Below are positions 43,266-50,655 of a stretch of DNA of 64,000 bases, in pieces. Made by a program: the position numbers and the translations under genes. A model generated the notes under the pieces. That model saw nothing but the letters and a program-made list of their open reading frames with translations, did not search any database and was not told where the DNA came from. The stretch covers positions 54,058 to 118,057 of the forward strand of contig NZ_AUML01000016.1 in the NCBI RefSeq assembly GCF_000430665.1. Reading direction: 5' to 3'. Each line of letters opens with the position of its first letter. The stretch's first letter is position 1. Source of the DNA: Aquimarina muelleri DSM 19832 (GTDB lineage: Bacteria > Bacteroidota > Bacteroidia > Flavobacteriales > Flavobacteriaceae).

Positions 43266-45035
43266 ATGAACAATCCACAAGAATTTTATAAAACCCAAAT
43301 TTCGCTACATAGCCAATCTTTAAAACAAATAAAAAAACAACTTACCATTTCTAGTACGATACGGCTATCTGTTTTTTTTGCTATAATCGCAGGAGTATAT
43401 TATGGATATCCTAATACTCAAATCATTATTGGTAGCATTGTTATTGGAATTATCGGTTTTATTTATTTAGTAACCCGGCATTCTAACCTTACGTATATTA
43501 AAAACAAACTAGAAAAACTTTTAAACATCAACCAATTAGAATTAGATGTTTTTAAAGGAGACATAAGCAAGCTAGCCTCTGGTAGTGAGTATACCGATCC
43601 AACCCATTTTTATAGTCACGATATCGATCTGTTTGGGGAGCATTCTTTTTTTCAATACACCAACCGTACAACAACACTAGCAGGAAAAAACAAACTAGCA
43701 GAAATACTGGCTGCAAACACTATCGATGTTATAGAAAAAAAACAAGAAGCTATAAAAAACATGTCGATACTACCCGAGTGGAGGCAAGAGTTTAGTGCCA
43801 TCGCATCTTTGGCAGAAGTAAGCACTTCTATCTCGGTAATTCAAAAATGGTTACAGAACTACACTCTGGTTATACCAAAAATTATGCGCATATTACCCGC
43901 TATAGTCTCTACCGTTTCAGTACTACTACTAGTATTACTTTTTATCGAGATTATTACTTTTAATATGTTCATCATTTGGTTTTTTGTTGGACTTGGTATT
44001 ACAGGAACACAACTTAAAAAAATCAACACCATATACCGTAACTCTAACCAAGCAAAAGATACTTTTGAGCAGTATTATAAACTCGTAGATAAAATAGAAA
44101 ACACCAAATTTGAAGCTGCTTTATTACAAGAAAAACAACAGCTGGTTATTGACCAAAAAGAAAAAGCTTCGCAAACCCTTAAGCAATTTGCAGACATACT
44201 TAATGCTTTGGACCAACGTAATAATATGTTGTTTGGAGTTCTTGCCAACGGGTTATTCCTTTGGGATCTCTTACAAAGTTACCGTATAGAAAAATGGATT
44301 GCCAAAAATCACGATAAAGTAGCACAATGGTTTGAAGTAATTGCCTTTTTTGATGCCTATAACTCTTTAGGTAATTTTGCTTTTAACAACCCAAAGTATA
44401 TATATCCAACCATAACCGAAAAAACTACCGTACTTAATGCAAAACAATTAGGACACCCTATGCTTAATCCTGCCAAAAGAGTAGATAATGATATGGTTAT
44501 CGATAAAGAACAGTTTTTAATCATTACAGGAGCTAATATGGCAGGCAAAAGTACTTTTTTACGTACTGTAGCCTTACAAATTGTACTATCTAATATAGGA
44601 TTACCAATCTGCGCAACCACATGTGAGTATCGCCCTATTAAATTAATAAGCAGTATGCGAACCTCAGATTCATTAAGCGATGATGCTTCGTATTTCTTTT
44701 CAGAATTAACACAACTTAAAAAAATTGTTACCGCTCTGGAAACCGATGAATATTTTATCATTTTGGACGAAATCCTAAAAGGTACCAACAGTAAAGATAA
44801 GGCTGCTGGATCCCGCAAGTTTGTAGAAAAACTAGTTAAGGCCAAGGCAACAGGTATTATTGCAACACACGACTTAAGCCTTTGCGAAATAGCGACAGAG
44901 CTACCGCAAGTAAAAAACCGCTTTTTTGATGCACAAATCATAGACGACGAACTCTATTTTGATTATAAATTTAAAGATGGTATTTGCCAGAACATGAATG
45001 CCTCGTTTTTATTAAAAAAGATGGGGATTGTATAG
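43266..45035 (+). CDS. MutS-related DNA mismatch repair-type ATPase with membrane segments
   Basis: A 589-aa protein. The C-terminal MutS ATPase domain has Walker A ITGANMAGKSTFLRT, the signature region SMRTSDSLSDDASYFFSELTQLKKI, Walker B EYFIILDEILKGTNSKDKAAG and ATHDLSLCEIA. The N-terminal half has hydrophobic segments (LSVFFAIIAGVYYGYPNTQIIIGSIVIGIIGFIYLV; two more near 210-240) and no MutS mismatch-recognition domain. This MutS-like membrane group is frequent in Bacteroidota; its role in repair is not established. Confidence 0.88.
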   Translation: MNNPQEFYKTQISLHSQSLKQIKKQLTISSTIRLSVFFAIIAGVYYGYPNTQIIIGSIVIGIIGFIYLVTRHSNLTYIKNKLEKLLNINQLELDVFKGDISKLASGSEYTDPTHFYSHDIDLFGEHSFFQYTNRTTTLAGKNKLAEILAANTIDVIEKKQEAIKNMSILPEWRQEFSAIASLAEVSTSISVIQKWLQNYTLVIPKIMRILPAIVSTVSVLLLVLLFIEIITFNMFIIWFFVGLGITGTQLKKINTIYRNSNQAKDTFEQYYKLVDKIENTKFEAALLQEKQQLVIDQKEKASQTLKQFADILNALDQRNNMLFGVLANGLFLWDLLQSYRIEKWIAKNHDKVAQWFEVIAFFDAYNSLGNFAFNNPKYIYPTITEKTTVLNAKQLGHPMLNPAKRVDNDMVIDKEQFLIITGANMAGKSTFLRTVALQIVLSNIGLPICATTCEYRPIKLISSMRTSDSLSDDASYFFSELTQLKKIVTALETDEYFIILDEILKGTNSKDKAAGSRKFVEKLVKAKATGIIATHDLSLCEIATELPQVKNRFFDAQIIDDELYFDYKFKDGICQNMNASFLLKKMGIV

Positions 45036-45097
45036 TTTATACTATCCTGTATACTCCAAAAGGGTTAGTAAGCAAAAGAAAAATACCTTGATATTAC

Positions 45098-45279
45098 TGA
45101 TCCCCGCGCATCTATACTCATCCCCGCACTAGATTTATACACCCCCGTACTATCTTTGTCTATCCCCGCGCATATATACTCATCCCCGTACTATATTTAC
45201 CCACCCCCGCACTACCTTTGTCTATCCCCGCGCATATATACTCATCCCCGCACTATATTTTATGCTCATGATAGCGGGG
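45098..45279. repeat. Nested tandem array of CCCCG units (62-bp period)
   Basis: CCCCG starts at 45102, 45122, 45143, 45164, 45184, 45205, 45226 and 45246: spacings 20, 21, 21, 20, 21, 21, 20. Three sub-units make a 62-bp unit present almost three times (45098-45160, 45161-45222, 45223-45279). Between the CCCCG cores lie AT-rich segments. At the end an inverted CGGGG (45275-45279) can pair with the last copy. It is GC-rich against an AT-rich background and encodes nothing. Confidence 0.85.
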
Positions 45280-45600
45280 AGCACTACTTTTAGTCTGTGG
45301 ATAAACATATATTATACAAGGAATATAAAATTATACATAGGGAGTATAATATCTATAAGGAAACTAAAAAAGGCACTCTCGATCTTTGATGATTTTATAA
45401 CTTTCCAGATACAATACTATTCATTAATATAAAACGTAAAAACATCTATTGTTTGCTCTTAAAAAAGAATATCATTTTTCTTGTATTATCAATTTTAGAG
45501 GAAAAGAATAGCTACAACTTTGCCACTCATATATCAGAAATACCAAAAAATAAAATGAGAAACATATCCTTAAACATCTCAAAAAACTAAATTGGTTTAT
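45280..45600. other. Intergenic stretch after the CCCCG array; nothing identified
   Basis: AT-rich, no ORF with family resemblance, no RNA recognised. It continues a 1.4-kb gap between the MutS-like and DinB genes that otherwise holds repeats and a decayed gene. Confidence 0.5.
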
Positions 45601-45645
45601 AACCAATAACTTCGGAGAATTAAACTCCACAATGTAGGCTAAAAA
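45601..45645 (+). repeat. Dispersed repeat, truncated copy E
   Basis: aaccaataac joined directly to ttcggagaattaaactccac and aatgta. It has both ends of the ~100-bp repeat family but lacks the central hairpin, so it looks like an internal deletion. Confidence 0.55.
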
Positions 45646-45865
45646 CAAAATTCTATATCTAATTTATGCTATAAGAATACATAAATACTACTACATCTGT
45701 ATTGGTTGAAAATAAAATTTAAGAAAATTCCCCTGCGAAAAAGGGGTTTAATCCCCTGATTAACAGAGCTATTTTTGTTTTACATTTGGTTTATCAAAAT
45801 TTAATACACATAAAAACTCATTTTAATGGCTATTAAAAACTAATTCAGAGTTGATGCCATTGTAT

Positions 45866-46087
45866 ATGGATAAGGAAGAATTTTTTAAAAGACGGAACCT
45901 GTAGCAGCACAATTAACCCGATTACTAATCTTATAGAACAACTTTTTTGAGATATAGATAATAACATATTACTGGTAGGTAATGAGGCATTACAAGTATC
46001 TATATTATACTATGAGCTAATAAAAAAGGAATCACTAGTACAAAATCTATCTACGACGATTTAAAACAACAATTTTTAAAAAAATAA
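45866..46087 (+). pseudogene. Decayed small gene with several frameshifts and a stop
   Basis: Joining frames by hand gives MDKEEFFKR / EPVAAQLT / NPITNLIEQLF, a TGA, DIDNNILLVGNEALQVSILYYELIKK / GITSTKSIYDDLKQQFLKK and then TAA at 46085-46087. The shifts fall in or near runs such as the A6 at 46022-46027. The reconstructed ~75-residue protein is acidic and helical and is not one I can name. A strong terminator follows. Confidence 0.55.
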
Positions 46088-46117
46088 GTGAAAAAAGATA
46101 AGGGAATCTTTTTTTTT

Positions 46118-46161
46118 AAACCCAAAAGACTCAAAAAAAGGATCTTTTGGGTTTCTTTTTT
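46118..46161 (+). terminator. Terminator after the decayed gene
   Basis: 12-bp stem aaacccaaaaga (46118-46129) with tcttttgggttt (46143-46154), then T-rich tail. Confidence 0.85.
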
Positions 46162-46299
46162 GAGTATATTTCACTCAACTTTTGAATATTTTTTACTCTA
46201 TGTTATATCTGTAACAATAAATATAAAACCAGATTATATCCTGTAAAGTCTTTTTTTGATACAAAATCACTAACAGACTTATTACAAAAGCTTTACTAA

Positions 46300-46395
46300 C
46301 TCGAGTTTGATTTATCTGAAAATGCTAATTTTCTATACAAAATTCTTAATAGAATTTTACTCAAACTGACGCATTTCAGATAAATCGAACTCAGG
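46300..46395. repeat. Large imperfect palindrome (MITE/REP-like) before dinB-like gene
   Basis: Left arm 46300-46325 (ctcgagtttgatttatctg...) pairs with right arm 46371-46395 over about 25 bases with a one-base bulge and three or fewer mismatches. The loop holds a second stem aaaattct/agaatttt (46339-46358). It could be a mobile palindromic element or a leader RNA of the gene at 46436. Confidence 0.5.
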
Positions 46396-46435
46396 TTACT
46401 ACCACAATATTTTTCGACATATAAAAAAGTAACAT

Positions 46436-46918
46436 ATGAAACGAACAGAACAAATAGCAAATCGATTTAGAGAAGTAATTCTAAATGGCGTATGGATTGC
46501 TAATACTAATTATAAAGATCAATTGACTAGCATAACCTGGCATCAGGCAACAACCAAAATAGAGTCTTTAAACACCATTGCTGCTCTTACTTTTCATATC
46601 AACTATTATATAGCTGGTATTCTGAATGTGTTTGAAGGAGGCGCACTAGAAATTAGAGATAAATATAGCTTTGATCTGCCCCCTATTACATCACAAAAAG
46701 ATTGGGAAGAGTTGATAAATACTATGTGGAATAATGCCCAAAAATTTGCGAATAGTATTGAAGATATGCCCGACGAAGATTTAGATAAAATATTTGTAGA
46801 CAAAAAATACGGGACATACCAAAGAAATATTGAGGCAATGATAGAACACAGTTACTATCATTTAGGACAAATTACTTTAATTAAAAAGATGATATTACAA
46901 TCTAAAAATAAAGAGTAG
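46436..46918 (+). CDS. DinB/DUF1572-family protein
   Basis: A 160-aa four-helix protein. The metal-binding His pattern is in ALTFHINYYIAGIL (about residue 53) and IEHSYYHLGQITLIKKM (about 140-145), as in DinB-like proteins. Function is uncertain in this family, many being thiol or metal-dependent enzymes. It follows a terminator and a large palindrome, so it is expressed on its own. Confidence 0.8.
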   Translation: MKRTEQIANRFREVILNGVWIANTNYKDQLTSITWHQATTKIESLNTIAALTFHINYYIAGILNVFEGGALEIRDKYSFDLPPITSQKDWEELINTMWNNAQKFANSIEDMPDEDLDKIFVDKKYGTYQRNIEAMIEHSYYHLGQITLIKKMILQSKNKE

Positions 46919-47003
46919 ATAGAATCCTTTAAGCTCAATTTTTATCTGTTCTTAAATGAAATTACCGTAAATTAAATTGAGGTATTTTAAATTCAGTCAA
47001 AAA

Positions 47004-48251
47004 TCAACTATTCAACTTTGCTGTTGCATAAGTAATTACATTACGAAATAAGCTTGCAAGTTCTTCAGGGCACGCATCGTTTTTGCTGTAATTTTTAACA
47101 AAATCATCTAACAATAAAAAATCAGGAGTTGTAGTAGTATTGGCTAAATTTAAGATTGGATCAGGTTGCGTATACTCTTTATCTTTTTTCGACAAAAACA
47201 CTCCATTTAAATTTTGATAATCTGCATCTATCCATGAGTATAATTCATTATTAAACTGAGAGCAAAATCTATACCTACCAAAATCCATTATTCGCATAGA
47301 TAATGGATTAGTTTCTACTTGACCTGCAATTTGTACATTAACCCCATCTACAATAACAGTATCTCCTTCATTTATTTTAAGTGAATTCATCACAAGATTC
47401 TTTACTGTATTTTTTAGTTCTATGTTTTTTCCGTCTCTATCTGCAATCAATTCTTCTCCATTATTAAAAATATTAAATCGAACAGCTCCACAATTACTCG
47501 CTGTTAGTCCGTATTTGCGCAACAATAATTCTACCTCTAATAAAGCAGATGCTACTTCTTTTCCTTGATAAAAACGTTCCCACTGAAAACGAGGCCTAGT
47601 AGTAGTTCTTCTTAGCAATAAAACAGCTCTTTCTGGCGCATTTCCATCCAGCCAAAGTGCATCAAAACCAAGATCGATAACTGCATAGGATGGCAAAGGA
47701 CGAATATCTGTATTTGCATGATTCATAGACATATAAACCAAGTGCTCCATCATAACTTCATGTACCGCCTCAGACAAAGTCATTAACCCATTTGAATTTG
47801 GTAGTATTGGTTCTTCATAAGGAGGAACACCTGTACCTTTAACATCGAATAAAAAAGGGGAACTTTCTTCTTTTTCTTCTGGTTGACCCAAAATTGCTGC
47901 TCTACCATATCGTGGTGGTCGCCATGCAGAGGACTTAGCGTTTGTGGTATGTATGGTCGTATTAGTAATTTTAGATTTTGCTTGGCTAACAGATATAAAA
48001 GCAGTGTTTTTTAAAAGCCAATTATCTATCGCCTCTTCTGGGTTTTTGGTGTTTTTGGTTATTCTATTCCATTGATTTGGAAAATCTGATTTAATAACAG
48101 CATAGTTTGCAAATAATACTTTAGCATTAGCTACCCCTAGCATTATTTCATGATCAAGTTTTTGTTTACTGACAAGGTAATCCGATAAACTCGTTACAGG
48201 AGTATCCTTAACAAAAGGAAGTCTTAAATCTTTTTTAAACATATAATCCAT
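47004..48251 (-). CDS. SelO-like (pseudokinase/AMPylator fold) protein beside repeat-core gene
   Basis: 415 aa from ATG 48251; an upstream in-frame ATG at 48317 lies inside a hairpin and adds an unlikely leader. I see resemblance to SelO/YdiU: RYGRAAILGQ (SelO GDGRAILLGE), FDVKGTGVPPYEEP (LKGAGPTPY, ATP-binding Lys, residue 138), NGLMTLSEAVHEVMMEHLVY (DGRAVLRSSIREFLASEAM, helix-C Glu 165), RAVLLLRR, and QVETNPLSMRIMDFGRYRF (catalytic Asn 315, DFG Asp 323). SelO moves AMP from ATP to Ser/Thr/Tyr. The likely substrate is the Thr/Ser/Cys-rich repeat protein encoded just upstream. The match is by eye only and the family is otherwise unknown to me. Confidence 0.5.
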   Translation of the reverse strand: MDYMFKKDLRLPFVKDTPVTSLSDYLVSKQKLDHEIMLGVANAKVLFANYAVIKSDFPNQWNRITKNTKNPEEAIDNWLLKNTAFISVSQAKSKITNTTIHTTNAKSSAWRPPRYGRAAILGQPEEKEESSPFLFDVKGTGVPPYEEPILPNSNGLMTLSEAVHEVMMEHLVYMSMNHANTDIRPLPSYAVIDLGFDALWLDGNAPERAVLLLRRTTTRPRFQWERFYQGKEVASALLEVELLLRKYGLTASNCGAVRFNIFNNGEELIADRDGKNIELKNTVKNLVMNSLKINEGDTVIVDGVNVQIAGQVETNPLSMRIMDFGRYRFCSQFNNELYSWIDADYQNLNGVFLSKKDKEYTQPDPILNLANTTTTPDFLLLDDFVKNYSKNDACPEELASLFRNVITYATAKLNS

Positions 48252-48307
48252 GATCTGAAATTTTCTAAATAGAACAAAAGATAGTCTTAAAAATCTTTGA
48301 AAAACAT

Positions 48308-48348
48308 AGTAGTACATAGAGTTTACAATGTAGACTCTATGTACTACT
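48308..48348 (-). promoter_or_regulatory. 15-bp intercistronic hairpin
   Basis: agtagtacatagagt (48308-48322) and actctatgtactact (48334-48348) pair perfectly with an 11-nt loop between the repeat-protein stop (48389) and the SelO-like start (48251). On the minus strand T's follow, so it may be a leaky terminator that lowers enzyme expression relative to the peptide, or an mRNA stabiliser. Confidence 0.6.
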
Positions 48349-48388
48349 GCGAAAATTTATATTATTGATTAAAATTTGTAATTAGGAT

Positions 48389-48943
48389 TTATGCTTTTGC
48401 AGAAATAATCGCGCTTTTACACTTATCTTCTTTACATCCAGTTAATGCCTCTATAGTAACAGGACTCTTACACTTATCCTCTTTGCATCCAGTTAATGCT
48501 TCTATAGTAACAGGACTCTTACACTTATCCTCTTTGCATCCAGTAAGTGCCTCTATAGTAACAGGACTCTTACATTTATCCTCTTTACATCCAGTAAGTG
48601 CTTCTATAGTAACAGGACTCTTACATTTATCCTCTTTACATCCAGTTAATGCTACCGCATTAGGTCCTCCTATACGCCAACTTGTAAATTTAACATCTGG
48701 TGTTAAATCAGATCGTTTAACTACCTGCATTTCTAATGTTCTATCGTGATGATCATTAGTCTCTAATAAAATTTCATCTTCGTTAATTGTAAAATGGTCA
48801 TGTAAAAGGGTAAGTCCAAACCTATTAATATTTCCATGTTTTTCTAAAACAGCCTGAAGTTCCTTTAAAAAATTCTCATCACCAGAATGAAGGGGCATTG
48901 CCTCATCAAAAGTTGGAACTATTTGTTGTGTGATTGTTCTCAT
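48389..48943 (-). CDS. Repeat-core protein: candidate modified-peptide (RiPP-like) precursor
   Basis: A 184-aa protein with no signal peptide. Residues 1-97 form a folded-looking leader domain (FLKELQAVLEKHGNINRFGLTLLHDHFTINEDEILLETNDHHDRTLEMQVVKRSDLTPDVKFTSWRIGG). Residues 98-165 are four perfect copies of ALTGCKEDKCKSPVTIE (17 aa), then a fifth, varied one ending in SAIISAKA. Each repeat has a C-x4-C pair plus Thr/Ser, Lys and acidic residues. The repeat block is nearly identical in DNA too (51-bp units). Leader plus identical Cys-bearing cores, next to a kinase-fold enzyme, suggests a multi-core RiPP precursor; metal-binding repeat protein is the alternative. Confidence 0.6.
   Translation of the reverse strand: MRTITQQIVPTFDEAMPLHSGDENFLKELQAVLEKHGNINRFGLTLLHDHFTINEDEILLETNDHHDRTLEMQVVKRSDLTPDVKFTSWRIGGPNAVALTGCKEDKCKSPVTIEALTGCKEDKCKSPVTIEALTGCKEDKCKSPVTIEALTGCKEDKCKSPVTIEALTGCKEDKCKSAIISAKA
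48392..48652 (-). repeat. Tandem 51-bp repeats encoding 17-residue CxxxxC cores
   Basis: Five 51-bp units read on the minus strand, the last diverging after its first 12 codons. Units differ from each other by only a few silent changes (for example tgcctctat/tgcttctat). The recent, homogenised copies point to expansion by slippage or unequal exchange. Confidence 0.9.
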
Positions 48944-49213
48944 AATTATGTATAATTATTATCTCTTACTCTATTAAAAACAGGCTTTTCAGATTCCGCC
49001 TTTATAAACAAAATAAAAATAGTTGCAACTCAATTCGATAGTATACTTTTGATTACATCATACAATGTCTGAAAAATATTTATAAAAAAATATTTCACGA
49101 TATTTCTTCTCTAAAAAACCAATACACATATTACAGGATAACCATAATTTTGTATATCAATTAGTTACACTTTTGGTTAAAAAAAGAAAATAATATCTAA
49201 CAAATCAGTAGTA
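48944..49213. other. Promoter region of the repeat-protein gene; no other gene seen
   Basis: 270 bp between the repeat-protein ATG (minus) and the small plus-strand ORF. I found no exact TAnnTTTG box and no strong stem on either strand. Confidence 0.4.
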
Positions 49214-49354
49214 ATGTCTAAACCGTTTTATGCAGTAGAACTAATCAATAACTTTAAAGAAAGCTTACAAGACATGTTTCTGAAGGTATATTCTGTTTTC
49301 AACACAAACCTTAGAAAATTAGCAATTAAAACAGATACTGTTTTAAAACATTAA
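49214..49354 (+). CDS. Possible small ORF (46 aa)
   Basis: ATG at 49214 to TAA at 49352-49354 gives MSKPFYAVELINNFKESLQD... to ...TDTVLKH, a charged helical 46-aa peptide. It has no recognised family or clear upstream promoter. It could be a small gene of the neighbouring cluster or chance. Confidence 0.3.
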   Translation: MSKPFYAVELINNFKESLQDMFLKVYSVFNTNLRKLAIKTDTVLKH

Positions 49355-49424
49355 TAGTACATTTATACCACCTAAATATATCTATAGATTGATATTATAC
49401 AGCAAGTAATACTATACATATCGA

Positions 49425-50102
49425 ATGAAAAACACCCTTTTTGTTATAATATTTCTTTTTGTTGTTAGCTCTCAAAGTCAGGAGTACAATCAAAATAACA
49501 AGTATTTGTTTTGGACTTTTCATACCAAAAACACTACAGTAAATGGAATTTCTATAGGTGCATTTCCCTCAAATCAATTCGTAAAAACTAATGGAATTCG
49601 ATTAGAAATACCTGGTTTTGGGTTTTTAGCTCCTTTAGGAAATGGAAGTCCAATATCTAATGTTATTAGTGTTGATGAAAAATTTGATCGAAAAAAGTAT
49701 CATTTTAATGAAATTGTTAATGGTATAAATGTTTCTACAGGAACCATTGGCAGTGTTAATTTTAACGGAATAACGATTGCAGCTATAGCGCAATTTGGAG
49801 AACTAAGCAACGGAGTAGCAATCGCAGGGGTTTGGAATGCAATGGATAAATCCAATGGAGCGCAACTTTCCCTGTTTTTTAATGAAGCAATATATTTAAG
49901 TGGCATCCAAATAGCCTTAAGTAATTCGGCAATACTCATGAACGGGCTTCAAATAGGTGCCGTAAATTATGGACAAACAGTACGGGGTATTCAAATCGGG
50001 ATATTTAACAAAAGTAAAAATACCAGAGGTATTCAACTCGGACTTTGGAATAGTAATGAAAAACGAAAAACACCAATCCTTAACTGGAATTTTAAAACCT
50101 AA
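49425..50102 (+). CDS. Secreted protein with NG(I/L)xIG surface repeats
   Basis: A 225-aa protein with a signal peptide (MKNTLFVIIFLFVVSSQSQ). The mature part is a series of about eight short units of NGIxIGAxx / NGVAIAGVWN / RGIQIGIFN / RGIQLGLWN, the repeat known from LA_2272-type surface proteins, which form short strands. Function unknown. No outer-membrane anchor is visible. Next gene follows 20 bp later. Confidence 0.75.
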   Translation: MKNTLFVIIFLFVVSSQSQEYNQNNKYLFWTFHTKNTTVNGISIGAFPSNQFVKTNGIRLEIPGFGFLAPLGNGSPISNVISVDEKFDRKKYHFNEIVNGINVSTGTIGSVNFNGITIAAIAQFGELSNGVAIAGVWNAMDKSNGAQLSLFFNEAIYLSGIQIALSNSAILMNGLQIGAVNYGQTVRGIQIGIFNKSKNTRGIQLGLWNSNEKRKTPILNWNFKT

Positions 50103-50122
50103 AATAATTTATAAATAAATAT

Positions 50123-50536
50123 ATGATACTATCTATATTATTAAGTATTATCCTTTTCATCTTGGCTGGTATACATTTTAATTGGGTTATTGGCGGAAAA
50201 TTTGGTTTTGATGCCTCCTTACCAACAAAAGAAGATGGCACAAAAATACTAAACCCTAAAAAAACCGACAGTGCTATAGTTGCGATAGGACTAACTCTTT
50301 TTGGTTCTTTTTATGTTTTACAATCTGGTCTTGTTAGTTATGAGTTATCTAATTGGATATACAATATATTAAAATGGATTATTCCGTTTATATTTATCTT
50401 AAGAGCCATAGGGGATTTTAAATATATAGGGTTTTTTAAAAAAATTACACAAACCAAATTTGGTAAATTAGATGCCCGATTATTTTCTCCATTATGTTTG
50501 GTTATAGGCGTGATTAGTATACTACTCGCATATTAA
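50123..50536 (+). CDS. DUF3995 membrane protein
   Basis: A 137-aa protein with four hydrophobic helices (ILLSIILFILAGIHFNWVIGGKFGFDASLPTKEDG, SAIVAIGLTLFGSFYVLQSG, IIPFIFILRAIGDFKYIGFFKK, SPLCLVIGVISILLAY). The IHFNWVIGGKFG...P and RAIGDFKYIGFFKK motifs match DUF3995. Function unknown. Confidence 0.8.
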   Translation: MILSILLSIILFILAGIHFNWVIGGKFGFDASLPTKEDGTKILNPKKTDSAIVAIGLTLFGSFYVLQSGLVSYELSNWIYNILKWIIPFIFILRAIGDFKYIGFFKKITQTKFGKLDARLFSPLCLVIGVISILLAY

Positions 50537-50540
50537 AACA

Positions 50541-50640
50541 AATCAACAACCTCACGATAAAATCACAAAATATGCTTCTGGAAATATATTTTATTTTTGA
50601 GGCTAGTCTTAGGGTTTCTAACCCTAGATGAGAGATTAAA
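50541..50640 (+). repeat. Dispersed ~100-bp repeat, copy C
   Basis: aatcaacaacctcacg... to gagattaaa, 16 bp before the PhyH gene ATG at 50656. The second half differs (agggtttctaaccct replaces ggagaattaaactcc) but keeps a hairpin there, so base pairing seems conserved more than sequence. Confidence 0.6.
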
Positions 50641-50655
50641 AAATAAGACACTAGT

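Noticed and set aside
44357..44941. 194-aa minus-strand ORF
   Set aside because: Antisense to the MutS ATPase domain and without family features.
45098..45279. CRISPR array
   Set aside because: The units are only 20-21 bp, the sub-repeats are themselves variable, and no unique spacers of 30+ bp or cas genes are present.
48392..48652. CRISPR or intergenic tandem repeat
   Set aside because: The 51-bp units are in frame and encode 17-residue repeats inside a long ORF with a sensible N-terminal domain.
48483..48749. 88-aa plus-strand ORF (VTGLLHLSSLHPVSAS repeats)
   Set aside because: It is the complement of the repeat gene; its repetitive translation is a shadow of the real minus-strand repeat.
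49214..49354. Clear small gene
   Set aside because: The 46-aa frame is plausible but has no family, no clear promoter and could be chance; kept with low confidence only.
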